From contig CAMPUN010000049.1 in NCBI GenBank assembly GCA_946997275.1, positions 1 through 7,158 of the forward strand: 7,158 nucleotides of DNA, read 5' to 3'. A model generated the notes under the pieces. That model had not been told where the DNA came from and did not search any database. It saw only the letters and a program-made list of their open reading frames with translations. The stretch comes from an uncultured Porphyromonas sp. GTDB lineage: Bacteria > Bacteroidota > Bacteroidia > Bacteroidales > Porphyromonadaceae. Positions 1 to 6,222 of this stretch are shown piece by piece; within the stretch, counting starts at the first letter, position 1, and each line of letters opens with the position of its first letter. A program made the translations under genes and the position numbers.

Positions 1-117
1 GTCCTTGAGCGATTGCAGCTCTGCGGGGAGGTTAGACTGGCTGTATATCTCTGTCCACTGCGGTGGATTACTCTTGTACTGTGGTATCTTTTGCGTCTGT
101 TCTATAGATCTGTCTAG
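1..117 (-). other. Open frame without a visible start codon, possible 5' part of a gene or a gene remnant
   Basis: On the minus strand a frame is open from just after a TAG stop at 118-120 to the window edge, 39 codons. Its translation looks like real protein (for example IPQYKSNPPQWTEIYSQSN), with a balanced composition. The plus-strand frame opposite gives a Leu/Arg/Trp-rich string typical of a shadow. No ATG, GTG or TTG occurs in the open frame. A -7-like promoter box lies just upstream at 130-137. It could be a gene using a rare start codon, a gene whose start was lost, or an untranslated leader that is open by chance. I do not recognise the product. Confidence 0.3.
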
Positions 118-129
118 CTAAAGACAGTG

Positions 130-137
130 CGAAGGTA
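130..137 (-). promoter_or_regulatory. Possible Bacteroidota -7 promoter box
   Basis: The minus strand reads TACCTTCG, one mismatch from the Bacteroidota -7 consensus TAnnTTTG. It lies downstream of the hairpin at 176-219 and just upstream of the open minus frame at 1-117. No TTTG is seen at the expected 19-21 bp further upstream, so this is only a half-supported promoter. Confidence 0.35.
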
Positions 138-175
138 CGACTATTTCGCGCAATGGCTGTTACGCCACGCCATCC

Positions 176-219
176 ATTAGGTTACCGTCTCCAACTTTGG
201 TCAGAGACGGCAACCTAAT
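176..219 (-). terminator. 16-bp hairpin after the FISUMP surface-protein gene
   Basis: The arms at 176-191 and 204-219 pair over 16 positions around a 12-base loop. The only non-Watson-Crick position is G-U in minus-strand RNA but A-C in plus-strand RNA, so the structure favours a minus-strand transcript. It starts 43 bases past the stop of the surface-protein gene. There is no U-run after the stem, so it is either a U-poor terminator or a 3'-end stabilising structure. Confidence 0.55.
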
Positions 220-262
220 CTAGAGAGCGAAGCCTATGGGGTGGGCAATCTCCGTATAGAGT

Positions 263-2188
263 CTATCGGACTAGCCTGTATACGGCTTGCACGCCGTCGT
301 GGGCTATGAGACGTACGAGGTAGACGCCGTGAGGTAGCCCAGAGAGATCCATGACGTTGGTACTGGTCTGACTGCTGGTCGCTACGAGTAGCCCCTCTGC
401 TGTGTAGACTTGCCACGAGGCGGGGGTGATGCCGATGACTTGGTAATGGCCCTCGTCGTCTGTCGGAATGATCTGCCCAGCCACTTCAGGAGTGATCTCG
501 GAGATGTGTGTCGTGAGCGGTGTCTCGCCATCCAGCACTATCCAGCCCTTCTTATTAGCAGCAGTGATGAAGGCATCGCTCTTCACATTGCCCTCGGGTA
601 TGTTGCCAGGCTTGGCACTGTTGAGGAAGACGATGTGGCCGGCATTGTCCTTTAAGTCGGGACGAGTCGGCAAGCTCTCCACAAGAGGTAGAGGATCGGC
701 AAAACGGTTGTTGCTGATCTCTAGTCTCGTGAGGCTAGGGCAGTTCCTGAGCTTCAGCTGGGAGAGCTTGTTATTGTTGATGATGAGAGCTTGTAGGAGC
801 TTCGCCTCTTCGACCTGACACGATGTCATCTTCTGACCCGAGAGGTCGAGATAGACGAGGTCGCCAGTGATGGTTAGCTTGCCATTGTGCGCTGAGGCGG
901 GTAAGGTGACGAGCGTGCCAGCACCTCCTATGAGCTGGTCAATGGTCTTGTCCACCGTAAAGGGGTGCTTAGCTCCAGCGGCGTCTGTGACTACGATCTC
1001 TCCACTCTTGCTGACAGCACGAATCACGAAGGGTGTCTGAGCATCGACGCCACTCTCTAGCTGTATGCCAGTTATCACTTGCGGGGTGGTGGGGACGATC
1101 TTCACTTTTGTGGCAGGCTGGACACAGCGGACGGAGTAGCCGTAGTTCTTGCTCTCGTACCATCTGTTTGCAATATCCTCATCCCAAAGGAATCGCCTGA
1201 AGAGTGCACTCTTCTCATAAATAGAAGAGGTCCAGAAGTACGCTTGGTGTCCCTCAGCAGAGTAGTAACCTAGATACTTAGACTGCGATGTGCTACCCAT
1301 AGGGCGTGCGTTGAAGCCTGTCAAGTTATTGCCCTGCTTGAGGACAGCGCCCGGCTCAGGACTGGGGGGAACCTTCCACCCCTCAGTACTCTTAAGCAGT
1401 AAGCCAGCGTGCTCGGACTCTCGATCCAGGAGATCAGGGTTGGGCTCAAAGCCCTTGGGGTCTACGTAGCGTATCATCGAGTGCCACTCATCATCACTGG
1501 GAACGGTCCATCCTCCCTCGGGAGCTAGTCCACGAGCATCAATTACGGCGAAGAAGTTGTAGAGAGCACCGTGTGAAGCGAGTAGGTCGAGGCTATCATT
1601 GTAGTAACAGACGGCAGCCTCTTCGGTACTCCACCACTGCGACTTGCTCAGTCCAGTCGTGATCTTCGACCCGTCACGCCAGCGCAGCGTCGCGAGGTTT
1701 TCGCGCATCCATAGCTGTGCGCCAACCTTGACGATGCCATAGCTTTTCGTCTCGTCCCCTCGCTGATCAGTGAGGAGGAGAGGCTGGAGCCTGGCAGTAC
1801 GAGCATTGGCAAGCTTCGCATAGCTCACCGTTAGGGTCGGGGAGATAAAGAGTCCTTCGTACTCCATATCTACAAGAAGACGATCACAGCTGTTTTGCTC
1901 TAGATCCCAGCTGTAGTGGGTCGCCTCCTTAAGGTCGTAACCGAAGGCGTAGTCGGTGGAACCGTCTGCATTAGCCAGGTAAAGAACATCAGCGACGGCG
2001 CCCTCCTTGAGATTGCTGTCCACGATATATTCGCGACAGATAGTCGCTATGCGCATATCGCCATCGTAGACGGCGAGTAGGTTGCTCGTAGCAAAGTCCG
2101 CATCGCTAGGCTTGGGTACCTGAACCTGTGCTCCGAGCGACAGGCTGAGTGCGGTGAGGAGGAGTAATAGTGTGGTCGTTCTCTTCAT
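263..2188 (-). CDS. FISUMP-domain surface protein with leucine-rich segment and type IX sorting domain
   Basis: This 641-residue protein is predicted to be exported and displayed on the cell surface; its function is unknown. Residues 1-20 are a signal peptide (basic start, Leu-rich core, cleavage likely after GA20). Residues 21-149 are an unassigned N-terminal region. Residues about 150-357 match the FISUMP (fib_succ_major) pattern: YGIVKVGAQLWMRENL near the start, GALYNFFAVIDARG, the GGWTVPSDDEW stretch, GFNARPMG, FWTSS and a closing YSVRCV. Residues about 436-496 resemble short leucine-rich repeats (LVYLDLSG, LQALIINNNKL, LTRLEISNNRF). Residues about 568-641 look like a type IX secretion C-terminal domain, with WQVYTAEGLLV, VMDLSGLPHGVYLVRL and a terminal YRLVR. 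The ATG at 2188 is chosen because the signal peptide begins there. Its promoter is not evident; a terminator for the upstream gene ends about 30 bases before the start. Confidence 0.88.
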   Translation of the reverse strand: MKRTTTLLLLLTALSLSLGAQVQVPKPSDADFATSNLLAVYDGDMRIATICREYIVDSNLKEGAVADVLYLANADGSTDYAFGYDLKEATHYSWDLEQNSCDRLLVDMEYEGLFISPTLTVSYAKLANARTARLQPLLLTDQRGDETKSYGIVKVGAQLWMRENLATLRWRDGSKITTGLSKSQWWSTEEAAVCYYNDSLDLLASHGALYNFFAVIDARGLAPEGGWTVPSDDEWHSMIRYVDPKGFEPNPDLLDRESEHAGLLLKSTEGWKVPPSPEPGAVLKQGNNLTGFNARPMGSTSQSKYLGYYSAEGHQAYFWTSSIYEKSALFRRFLWDEDIANRWYESKNYGYSVRCVQPATKVKIVPTTPQVITGIQLESGVDAQTPFVIRAVSKSGEIVVTDAAGAKHPFTVDKTIDQLIGGAGTLVTLPASAHNGKLTITGDLVYLDLSGQKMTSCQVEEAKLLQALIINNNKLSQLKLRNCPSLTRLEISNNRFADPLPLVESLPTRPDLKDNAGHIVFLNSAKPGNIPEGNVKSDAFITAANKKGWIVLDGETPLTTHISEITPEVAGQIIPTDDEGHYQVIGITPASWQVYTAEGLLVATSSQTSTNVMDLSGLPHGVYLVRLIAHDGVQAVYRLVR

Positions 2189-2219
2189 AAGATATGTGTG
2201 CGCTGTGATGAAAAGGAGG

Positions 2220-2272
2220 AAAAAAGAGCGGCACCATGCTCCATGGCGTAATGTATGGGGCGTGGTGCCGCT
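2220..2272 (-). terminator. Intrinsic terminator of the trx-tpx operon
   Basis: The arms AGCGGCACCA (2227-2236) and TGGTGCCGCT (2263-2272) pair perfectly. Pairing continues inward with some G-U pairs to about 2245/2254, giving a stem near 19 bp with an 8-base loop. On the minus strand the stem is followed directly by a run of six T (2220-2225). It begins 64 bases after the tpx stop and lies between tpx and the surface-protein gene, so the two are separate transcription units. Confidence 0.85.
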
Positions 2273-2335
2273 GTCGTGGGAGGGAAGATAAGGTCGCTAT
2301 AGCGTCACATCGTCTCCCTCTGTGTGGGCGTGCGC

Positions 2336-2860
2336 TTACTTCAGCGCTGCGATAGCCTTGTCGTAGTTAGGCTCCTGGGTGATCTCGGGCACTAGCTCCT
2401 CGTAGATGACCTTGCCCTCGGCGTCAATGACGATGACACAGCGAGCCTGTAGCCCTGCGAGAGGTCCGTCCTGCATCATCAGCCCGTAGCCCTTGCAGAA
2501 GGCAGGCTCTGAAGAGGGAACCGTGCAGCAGCGGAAGGAAGAGAGTGTCTCAACATTGTCCAGACCCTCGGCGCCGCAGAAGCGTGCCTGTGCGAAGGGT
2601 AGATCCTGAGAGATGCAGAGGACGACGGTGTTGTCGAGCTTAGCCGCCTCAGCGTTGAAGCGACGTACAGATGCTGCGCAGACGCCAGTGTCAATGCTGG
2701 GGAAGATGTTGAGGACGACACGCTTGCCACGATAGTCTGAGAGCTTAGCCGTGGAGAGGTCCTTGCGAACTAGCTCGAAGTTGGGAGCCATCGCACCTAC
2801 CTTAGGTTGCTCACCAGAGAGTTTGACTGTGATCTTATCTTGAAATTTTACTGTAGACAT
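2336..2860 (-). CDS. tpx: Thiol peroxidase (atypical 2-Cys peroxiredoxin, Tpx)
   Basis: Tpx reduces hydrogen peroxide and organic peroxides using thioredoxin, normally in the cytoplasm. The 174-residue product has the family hallmarks: APNFELV near residue 25, [19 protein letters not shown] (51-69) with peroxidatic Cys61 and Thr58, and [17 protein letters not shown] (84-100) with resolving Cys95. The conserved [10 protein letters not shown] and EITQEPNYD stretches follow. Length is close to the usual 165-170. It differs from the E. coli sequence as I recall it by about seven extra residues after SSFR, in a stretch holding Cys111, Cys112 and Cys122. The ATG at 2860 is preceded by an A-rich leader with no Shine-Dalgarno site. 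The gene lies 39 bp after the thioredoxin gene with no terminator or strong promoter between, so the two are probably co-transcribed. The stop is TAA. Confidence 0.95.
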   Translation of the reverse strand: MSTVKFQDKITVKLSGEQPKVGAMAPNFELVRKDLSTAKLSDYRGKRVVLNIFPSIDTGVCAASVRRFNAEAAKLDNTVVLCISQDLPFAQARFCGAEGLDNVETLSSFRCCTVPSSEPAFCKGYGLMMQDGPLAGLQARCVIVIDAEGKVIYEELVPEITQEPNYDKAIAALK

Positions 2861-2899
2861 ACTGTTTGTTTGGTTTATAGTTACTGTGTATTAAGTGTT

Positions 2900-3373
2900 T
2901 TACTGATTATTCGTCTTGACGCCTATCTTGCCGAGGAGCCCCTCGATGTGATCCATGGGAAGGTCTCCGAGGCTCTTGTAGGGCAGGTCATCGAGTGGCA
3001 CGAAGAGTACCATCGGGATGCTCTGTACCCCAAAGAGTGCGGCTAGCTGCGGGTTCTCGTCCACGTTGACCTTGTAGACGACGAGCTGGTCAGCGTATCG
3101 ATCGGCAACCTCTTGTAGCTTGGGAGCTAGCTGACGACAGGGACGGCACCAGTCGGCGTAAAAGTCGATGATGGCCGGCTTGTCGCCCTTATAAACGAAA
3201 GTGTCGGGATGCGCCTCGAAGTCGTAGATATGCTCGCGCATATAGTTGGCATTGATGTGCTGGATCTCGGCCTTAGGCGTCTCTTTCTTGCTCTGAGCTG
3301 TGCAAGCGACGCTGAGCGTGAGGAGCGCAGTCATGAGCAGGAGAGACTTCTGTATGAATTGTATTCGTTTCAT
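2900..3373 (-). CDS. Thioredoxin-fold lipoprotein with CRPC active site
   Basis: This 157-residue protein should be an exported, membrane-tethered thiol-disulphide oxidoreductase. Residues 1-23 form a lipoprotein signal peptide (KR, a Leu-rich core, lipobox LSVAC), with Cys24 as the predicted lipidated residue. The thioredoxin fold follows a short linker: PAIIDFYADWCRPCRQLAPKL has the active site Cys76-Arg-Pro-Cys79, KVNVDENPQLAALFGV is the typical central strand and helix, and SIP gives the cis-proline at Pro120. Only three cysteines are present, the lipid anchor and the redox pair. The active site is CRPC rather than the common CGPC, which may alter redox potential or partner choice. It heads a predicted operon with tpx. 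A cytoplasmic Tpx cannot use an exported thioredoxin directly, so the pairing more likely reflects shared regulation than direct electron transfer. The ATG at 3373 fits the signal peptide. Confidence 0.9.
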   Translation of the reverse strand: MKRIQFIQKSLLLMTALLTLSVACTAQSKKETPKAEIQHINANYMREHIYDFEAHPDTFVYKGDKPAIIDFYADWCRPCRQLAPKLQEVADRYADQLVVYKVNVDENPQLAALFGVQSIPMVLFVPLDDLPYKSLGDLPMDHIEGLLGKIGVKTNNQ

Positions 3374-3398
3374 CTGTTATACTCGTTAAAATCGCCCT

Positions 3399-3430
3399 CT
3401 AAGATAGGGAAAACTTGCGACACAGCCAAA
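3399..3430 (-). promoter_or_regulatory. Bacteroidota-type promoter for the trx-tpx operon
   Basis: The minus strand carries TTTG (3427-3430), a 20-bp spacer and TATCTTAG (3399-3406). This fits the Bacteroidota consensus TTTG, 19-21 bp, TAnnTTTG with one mismatch in the -7 box. Transcription would start near 3392, giving a leader of roughly 20 bases before the thioredoxin ATG at 3373. Confidence 0.7.
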
Positions 3431-3472
3431 AGTTCTCTTCACCATCAATCCTGAAATCTCACGACTAGCCCG

Positions 3473-3550
3473 TTGTAGGGACGCACGTCTCTCTTTGACG
3501 CAACGGACGCACAGATCGTGCGTCCCTACAAAGGTTACACGTCTCTCTTT
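3473..3550. repeat. Inverted-repeat element with nested direct repeats, possible MITE or dispersed repeat
   Basis: A perfect 15-bp inverted repeat (TTGTAGGGACGCACG at 3473-3487, complement at 3517-3531) encloses 29 bases. Inside, GGACGCAC at 3505-3512 repeats 3479-3486 and can pair with 3518-3525, so two alternative hairpins compete for the right arm. A 13-bp direct repeat, CACGTCTCTCTTT, occurs at 3484-3496 and again at 3538-3550, overlapping and flanking the inverted repeat. Such compact symmetry in a non-coding gap suggests a small dispersed repeat. Copy number cannot be judged from one window. It lies upstream of the trx promoter. Confidence 0.6.
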
Positions 3551-3830
3551 CCTTGGAGTTTTTCCATTTTCAAGGGAGGAAATTGAGATCCTCCAGAGAG
3601 GAAACGAAAAATTCTTCCGAACCTTCATCTCATTCCTCCGAAGTTTCATTTCATTCTTCGGAAGTTTTATTTGACTCTTCCGAGGAAATGGGCGATTGCC
3701 ACGGAGCTATTGGGGATTTCCTCCGTGGGGATCGGCATTTATCGTCACACGGTGTCGCCTTTAGTCGCACTCTCTCAGTACGCCACAACGGGAATCGTCT
3801 GTCGAATCGGGCCAAAACGACGAAATAAAA
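3551..3830. other. Gene-free stretch between repeat element and terminator
   Basis: Short open frames occur here on both strands, but none has a convincing start, composition or family match, and they follow the low-complexity repeats. The stretch includes the 21-bp tandem repeat listed separately, a small GGAGG/CCTCC inverted repeat (3575-3579 and 3590-3594) and an 8-bp inverted repeat, CCACGGAG with CTCCGTGG (3699-3706 and 3721-3728). I read it as non-coding, possibly derived from repeat elements. Confidence 0.55.
3614..3685. repeat. 21-bp tandem repeat, three diverged copies plus a partial copy
   Basis: Three adjacent 21-base units run from 3614-3634, 3635-3655 and 3656-3676, sharing a C(T/C)TCCGAAG-type core and an (A/G)(C/T)TT-rich tail that mostly ends in CATT. 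A fourth unit starts at 3677 (CTTCCGAGG) and decays. The period is a multiple of three, so plus-strand translation gives repeating seven-residue blocks (SSEPSSH, SSEVSFH, SSEVLFD), but no real gene is supported. It is a degenerate minisatellite. Confidence 0.7.
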
Positions 3831-3865
3831 GCGCAAAATCGGGACAGCGTGGCCCGATTTTGCGC
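3823..3865 (-). terminator. Intrinsic terminator after the 524-residue lipoprotein gene
   Basis: GCGCAAAATCGGG (3831-3843) and CCCGATTTTGCGC (3853-3865) form a perfect 13-bp stem with a 9-base loop. On the minus strand the stem is followed by TTTTATTT (3823-3830). It is the second hairpin downstream of the lipoprotein stop, about 100 bases away. On the plus strand the stem is followed by A residues, so it should act only on minus-strand transcripts. Confidence 0.8.
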
Positions 3866-3897
3866 AAAAAAGGGAGGCTCCTTGTGCCGATAGCAAG

Positions 3898-3939
3898 AGA
3901 GCCAGCTCTCCGACGCGCATGGGTCGAGGAGCTGGCTCT
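3898..3939 (-). terminator. 11-bp hairpin just after the lipoprotein gene
   Basis: AGAGCCAGCTC (3898-3908) pairs perfectly with GAGCTGGCTCT (3929-3939), and CGAC/GTCG adds pairing inside the loop. It begins 25 bases past the lipoprotein stop. No U-run follows on the minus strand, so it may stabilise the transcript 3' end or act as a weak terminator ahead of the stronger one at 3823-3865. Confidence 0.55.
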
Positions 3940-3964
3940 GTGTAAATACTCTGTCTCTATAAGA

Positions 3965-5539
3965 CTAGAACGTTATTACAGGAGTCTTGGTGAAGACGCC
4001 CATTGAACCTGGGAATGGACTGGACACTAGACTGTACTCAAAGTAGATGCCTAGCTGAGCGTTGTAGTACTGGTAGTAGTCAGCCGTCATACGAGGATCG
4101 TTGATCTTCTCCTTTCCCTTGTAAGTGAAGCCATTCTTTGTCATAAAGTCCTTGATGAGGGCATTGTCGCCTGCAATCTTGGCCTTCTCCCAATCTTGAG
4201 AGAATACGTAAGAAATCTGCTCTATGGTCGAGCCACTCTTTGACTCGTAGGAGTAGCTTAGCGTACGAGGCTTGGTCCGATCAGCGGGATCGAGCCTGGA
4301 AAGGAGAGGCATGTTTACCTTGATGGCACTGTACTTATATCCGGCATCTGGATCTGCTGGCTTAAACTCAACGTAGCAGTCGGGGTGAGTCTCTCGCTCA
4401 CGAGCGATGATGGGGCTATCCTTGCTAATCTTCTGACCGAAGACGTCTAGCAGTGGTAGGTAGAGCGCCTGGAAGGTTGGCTTCTCAGGTTTTGGATCCT
4501 TGTGATAGAGATCGGGAGCGTCCTCAAATGAGATGATGGCTCCAGGTCTCTGGTCGGAGAGACGAAGGCGTACGGCGAGATCCTTGTTGACAAACTTCTG
4601 TGCATAGTTTTGGAATGCTCCTTCGTAGGTAAAGCCGTTGAGCTCAAAGTAAGAGCGTAGCTCAGGCTGTCTGTACATCGACATCGAAAAGCGCTCGGTG
4701 CGGACTATAGGACCAGACGTCTTTTCGTCATTGGGATTGATGTCGTAGCGGACATAGGTCAAGTTCACCTTGCTAGGATCTATCGCCTGGTAGATGACAT
4801 AGTTCGCCGTCTTCTTGGTCTGCTTGCGTAGTCCGAGCTTCTTCTCGTAAGCTTCAATCTCCTCAAAGGTGTAGGTGCTCATCTTAGTCTCCTTCTTGAG
4901 ATAGGGGAAGTCCTTGATCTGTAGGATGCCTGCGAGCTGGGCAGGATCGCCTGCGGACTTGTAGGCTATAGCCCAGGAGTTAGCGTTGACCTTAGAGAAA
5001 ACGAGCAGGTAAGTGCCGTTGGAGTAAGCGATGCCCTTAGCGTCGTGCACCTTCTGATAGCCAGCGTCGCTGAGGAGGATCTCCATATTGTCATTGATAT
5101 CGTCTCCCTCGGCAACTAGCTGCGTAGCTATCAGTATGGAAGAGGTCTCGAGGAGAGACTTCTTGGGGTCGATGATATACATACGTGTGGGCTGCTGTCC
5201 CTTGGGGTCGCCCGTCTTGTAGCGAAGGACCTTCTTGCCATTCTTATCTATTGTTCCATCGAGAGTAGCACCCTTGCTCTGCTCGAAGGCTTGGACTGCC
5301 TTCTCGCCACCAAGCCAATCGACGCAGGGGAAGGGGATGGCGGTGAGCTCACCATTGTCATCTAGCTCGAGGATGGACTGGAAGGGCTGTGGCCCTGGAT
5401 TAGGTTTAGTGCCAGTGGTGTCCACGCCTGTCGTGTCGGGTCCAGGATTGGGCTCTTGTTTGGGCTCGCAACTACTCATCGCAAGGGTCACGCAGACGAT
5501 TGCGGTGAGTGCGACTATGAGACGCTGTAAGTTTTTCAT
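3965..5539 (-). CDS. Lipoprotein of unknown function with three apparent domain repeats
   Basis: I do not recognise this 524-residue protein. Residues 1-23 are a lipoprotein signal peptide and Cys24 (AMSSC) is the predicted lipid-anchored residue. Residues 25-53 form a Pro/Thr/Gly linker in which NPGP and DTTG each occur twice. The rest appears to be three diverged modules of about 130-160 residues: roughly 66-194, 208-340 and 357-517. Each seems to begin with a PFP, FPYL or LPLL stretch and end with a related block: LLSDAGYQKV...YLLVFSKV, YFELNGFTYEG...LAVRLRLS, and FMTKNGFTYKG...LGIYFEYS. The FxxxNGFTYxG pair in modules 2 and 3 is the clearest; module 1 is more diverged. No catalytic motif is evident, and a binding or adhesive role at the envelope is only a guess. 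The gene is flanked by structured gaps and is probably transcribed alone. Confidence 0.85.
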   Translation of the reverse strand: MKNLQRLIVALTAIVCVTLAMSSCEPKQEPNPGPDTTGVDTTGTKPNPGPQPFQSILELDDNGELTAIPFPCVDWLGGEKAVQAFEQSKGATLDGTIDKNGKKVLRYKTGDPKGQQPTRMYIIDPKKSLLETSSILIATQLVAEGDDINDNMEILLSDAGYQKVHDAKGIAYSNGTYLLVFSKVNANSWAIAYKSAGDPAQLAGILQIKDFPYLKKETKMSTYTFEEIEAYEKKLGLRKQTKKTANYVIYQAIDPSKVNLTYVRYDINPNDEKTSGPIVRTERFSMSMYRQPELRSYFELNGFTYEGAFQNYAQKFVNKDLAVRLRLSDQRPGAIISFEDAPDLYHKDPKPEKPTFQALYLPLLDVFGQKISKDSPIIARERETHPDCYVEFKPADPDAGYKYSAIKVNMPLLSRLDPADRTKPRTLSYSYESKSGSTIEQISYVFSQDWEKAKIAGDNALIKDFMTKNGFTYKGKEKINDPRMTADYYQYYNAQLGIYFEYSLVSSPFPGSMGVFTKTPVITF

Positions 5540-5581
5540 AATGATAAGTCTATGTGTGTAGTGAATTACGAGTAATGCAGA

Positions 5582-5693
5582 CGAGCTGGGGATAAGCAGT
5601 GGGCAACTAGCGTGAGAGACAGTAAGAGGTAGCGAAGCCGTGCCACTAGGTCTTACTGGGCTCTTCTGCTATCCACTTCTTAACCCCAGCTCG
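5582..5693 (-). repeat. Long, nearly perfect inverted repeat between mmdC and the lipoprotein gene
   Basis: The outer arms at 5582-5602 and 5673-5693 pair at 19 of 21 positions, beginning with a perfect CGAGCTGGGG/CCCCAGCTCG block. Inside, CAGTAAGA (5620-5627) pairs perfectly with TCTTACTG (5651-5658), and GTAGC/GCCAC (5629-5633 and 5642-5646) can pair with one G-U in minus-strand RNA. The whole 112 bases can fold as one extended hairpin. It starts 27 bases after the mmdC stop. No U-run follows, so it could be a transcript 3'-end structure, a leader structure for the lipoprotein gene, or a small inverted-repeat element. Confidence 0.65.
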
Positions 5694-5719
5694 CTCTATA
5701 TTTGGTCGTCAGACTCTCC

Positions 5720-6157
5720 TTATCCAATGATGAGGATGTCTGTACCCTCTAGGATGGAGTCTCCAGCCTTGACTTTGATCTCGGTGATGGTGCCGTCACA
5801 CTCTGCGTTGATGCCGTTTTCCATCTTCATAGCCTCGAGTACAGCGACCTGCTGACCGCGCTTGACCTGCTGACCGACCTGTACGTCTACCGATATGATG
5901 ACGCCAGGTAGGGGAGCCTTGACCGCTTTGCCCTTGCCTGTGGAGGCTGGAGCCGCAGCGGGTGCGGGTGCTGCAGTCGCAGCGGGGGCTGACGTAGGAG
6001 CAGACTTGGCGACCTTCGGGGTCTCCTTCTTCTTCTCCTGTATGATCTCGACGCTGTATGGGGTGCCGTTGACCTCTAGCTGAGCTTGGTCACCCTCGAT
6101 CTTGTCTATCTTGACGGCGTACTCTTTGCCATCGATCTTATACTTATATTCTTTCAT
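5720..6157 (-). CDS. mmdC: Biotin carrier subunit of methylmalonyl-CoA decarboxylase-type complex
   Basis: This 145-residue protein carries the covalently bound biotin that shuttles CO2 between partner subunits. The N-terminal 1-45 is a small beta-rich domain (YKYKIDGKEYAVKI, VNGTPYSVEI). Residues about 46-80 are a flexible Ala/Pro/Lys linker. Residues 80-145 are the biotinyl domain, with PLPGVI, VGQQVKRGQQVAVLEAMKM and a closing GTDILIIG. Lys111 in EAMKM is the biotinylation site, 34 residues from the C-terminus, the usual distance. The gene follows the MmdD-like gene by 65 bp and mmdA beyond, on the same strand, which supports the gamma subunit role. A carrier for a soluble propionyl- or acetyl-CoA carboxylase would look the same, and no biotin carboxylase gene or mmdB follows here. 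A hairpin-rich gap lies downstream. Confidence 0.9.
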   Translation of the reverse strand: MKEYKYKIDGKEYAVKIDKIEGDQAQLEVNGTPYSVEIIQEKKKETPKVAKSAPTSAPAATAAPAPAAAPASTGKGKAVKAPLPGVIISVDVQVGQQVKRGQQVAVLEAMKMENGINAECDGTITEIKVKAGDSILEGTDILIIG

Positions 6158-6222
6158 AAGGGATTTGATATGGGTGCTTAGTAGTCTAGCGAGCTAGCCT
6201 GCTAAGGTACTGCCGTTTGGAA

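Noticed and set aside
2295..2304. Palindrome CGCTATAGCG downstream of tpx
   Set aside because: Only 10 bp, no loop room and no nearby promoter. Probably chance.
3614..3697. CRISPR array
   Set aside because: The 21-bp units are contiguous with no spacers and are diverged, so this is a tandem repeat.
3805..3859. Alternative pairing of 3805-3814 with 3850-3859 competing with the terminator hairpin, suggesting attenuation
   Set aside because: On the minus strand the competing arm is made only after the U-run, so it could not prevent termination. No gene lies directly downstream to be controlled.
3386..4006. Several open frames of 80-110 codons on both strands in the gap between the thioredoxin and lipoprotein genes
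   Set aside because: They overlap each other, run through tandem and inverted repeats and a terminator, have odd Arg/Ser-rich compositions and match no family I know. One also runs into the lipoprotein gene.
5697..5704. Plus-strand TATATTTG, an exact match to the TAnnTTTG -7 box, which would drive antisense RNA across mmdC
   Set aside because: No TTTG lies 19-21 bp upstream and an eight-base degenerate motif is expected by chance. Too weak to call a promoter without transcript data.
6202..6209. Minus-strand TACCTTAG, a one-mismatch -7 box between the MmdD-like gene and mmdC
   Set aside because: No -33 TTTG is found at the right spacing, and the genes fit one operon. An internal promoter is possible but not supported.
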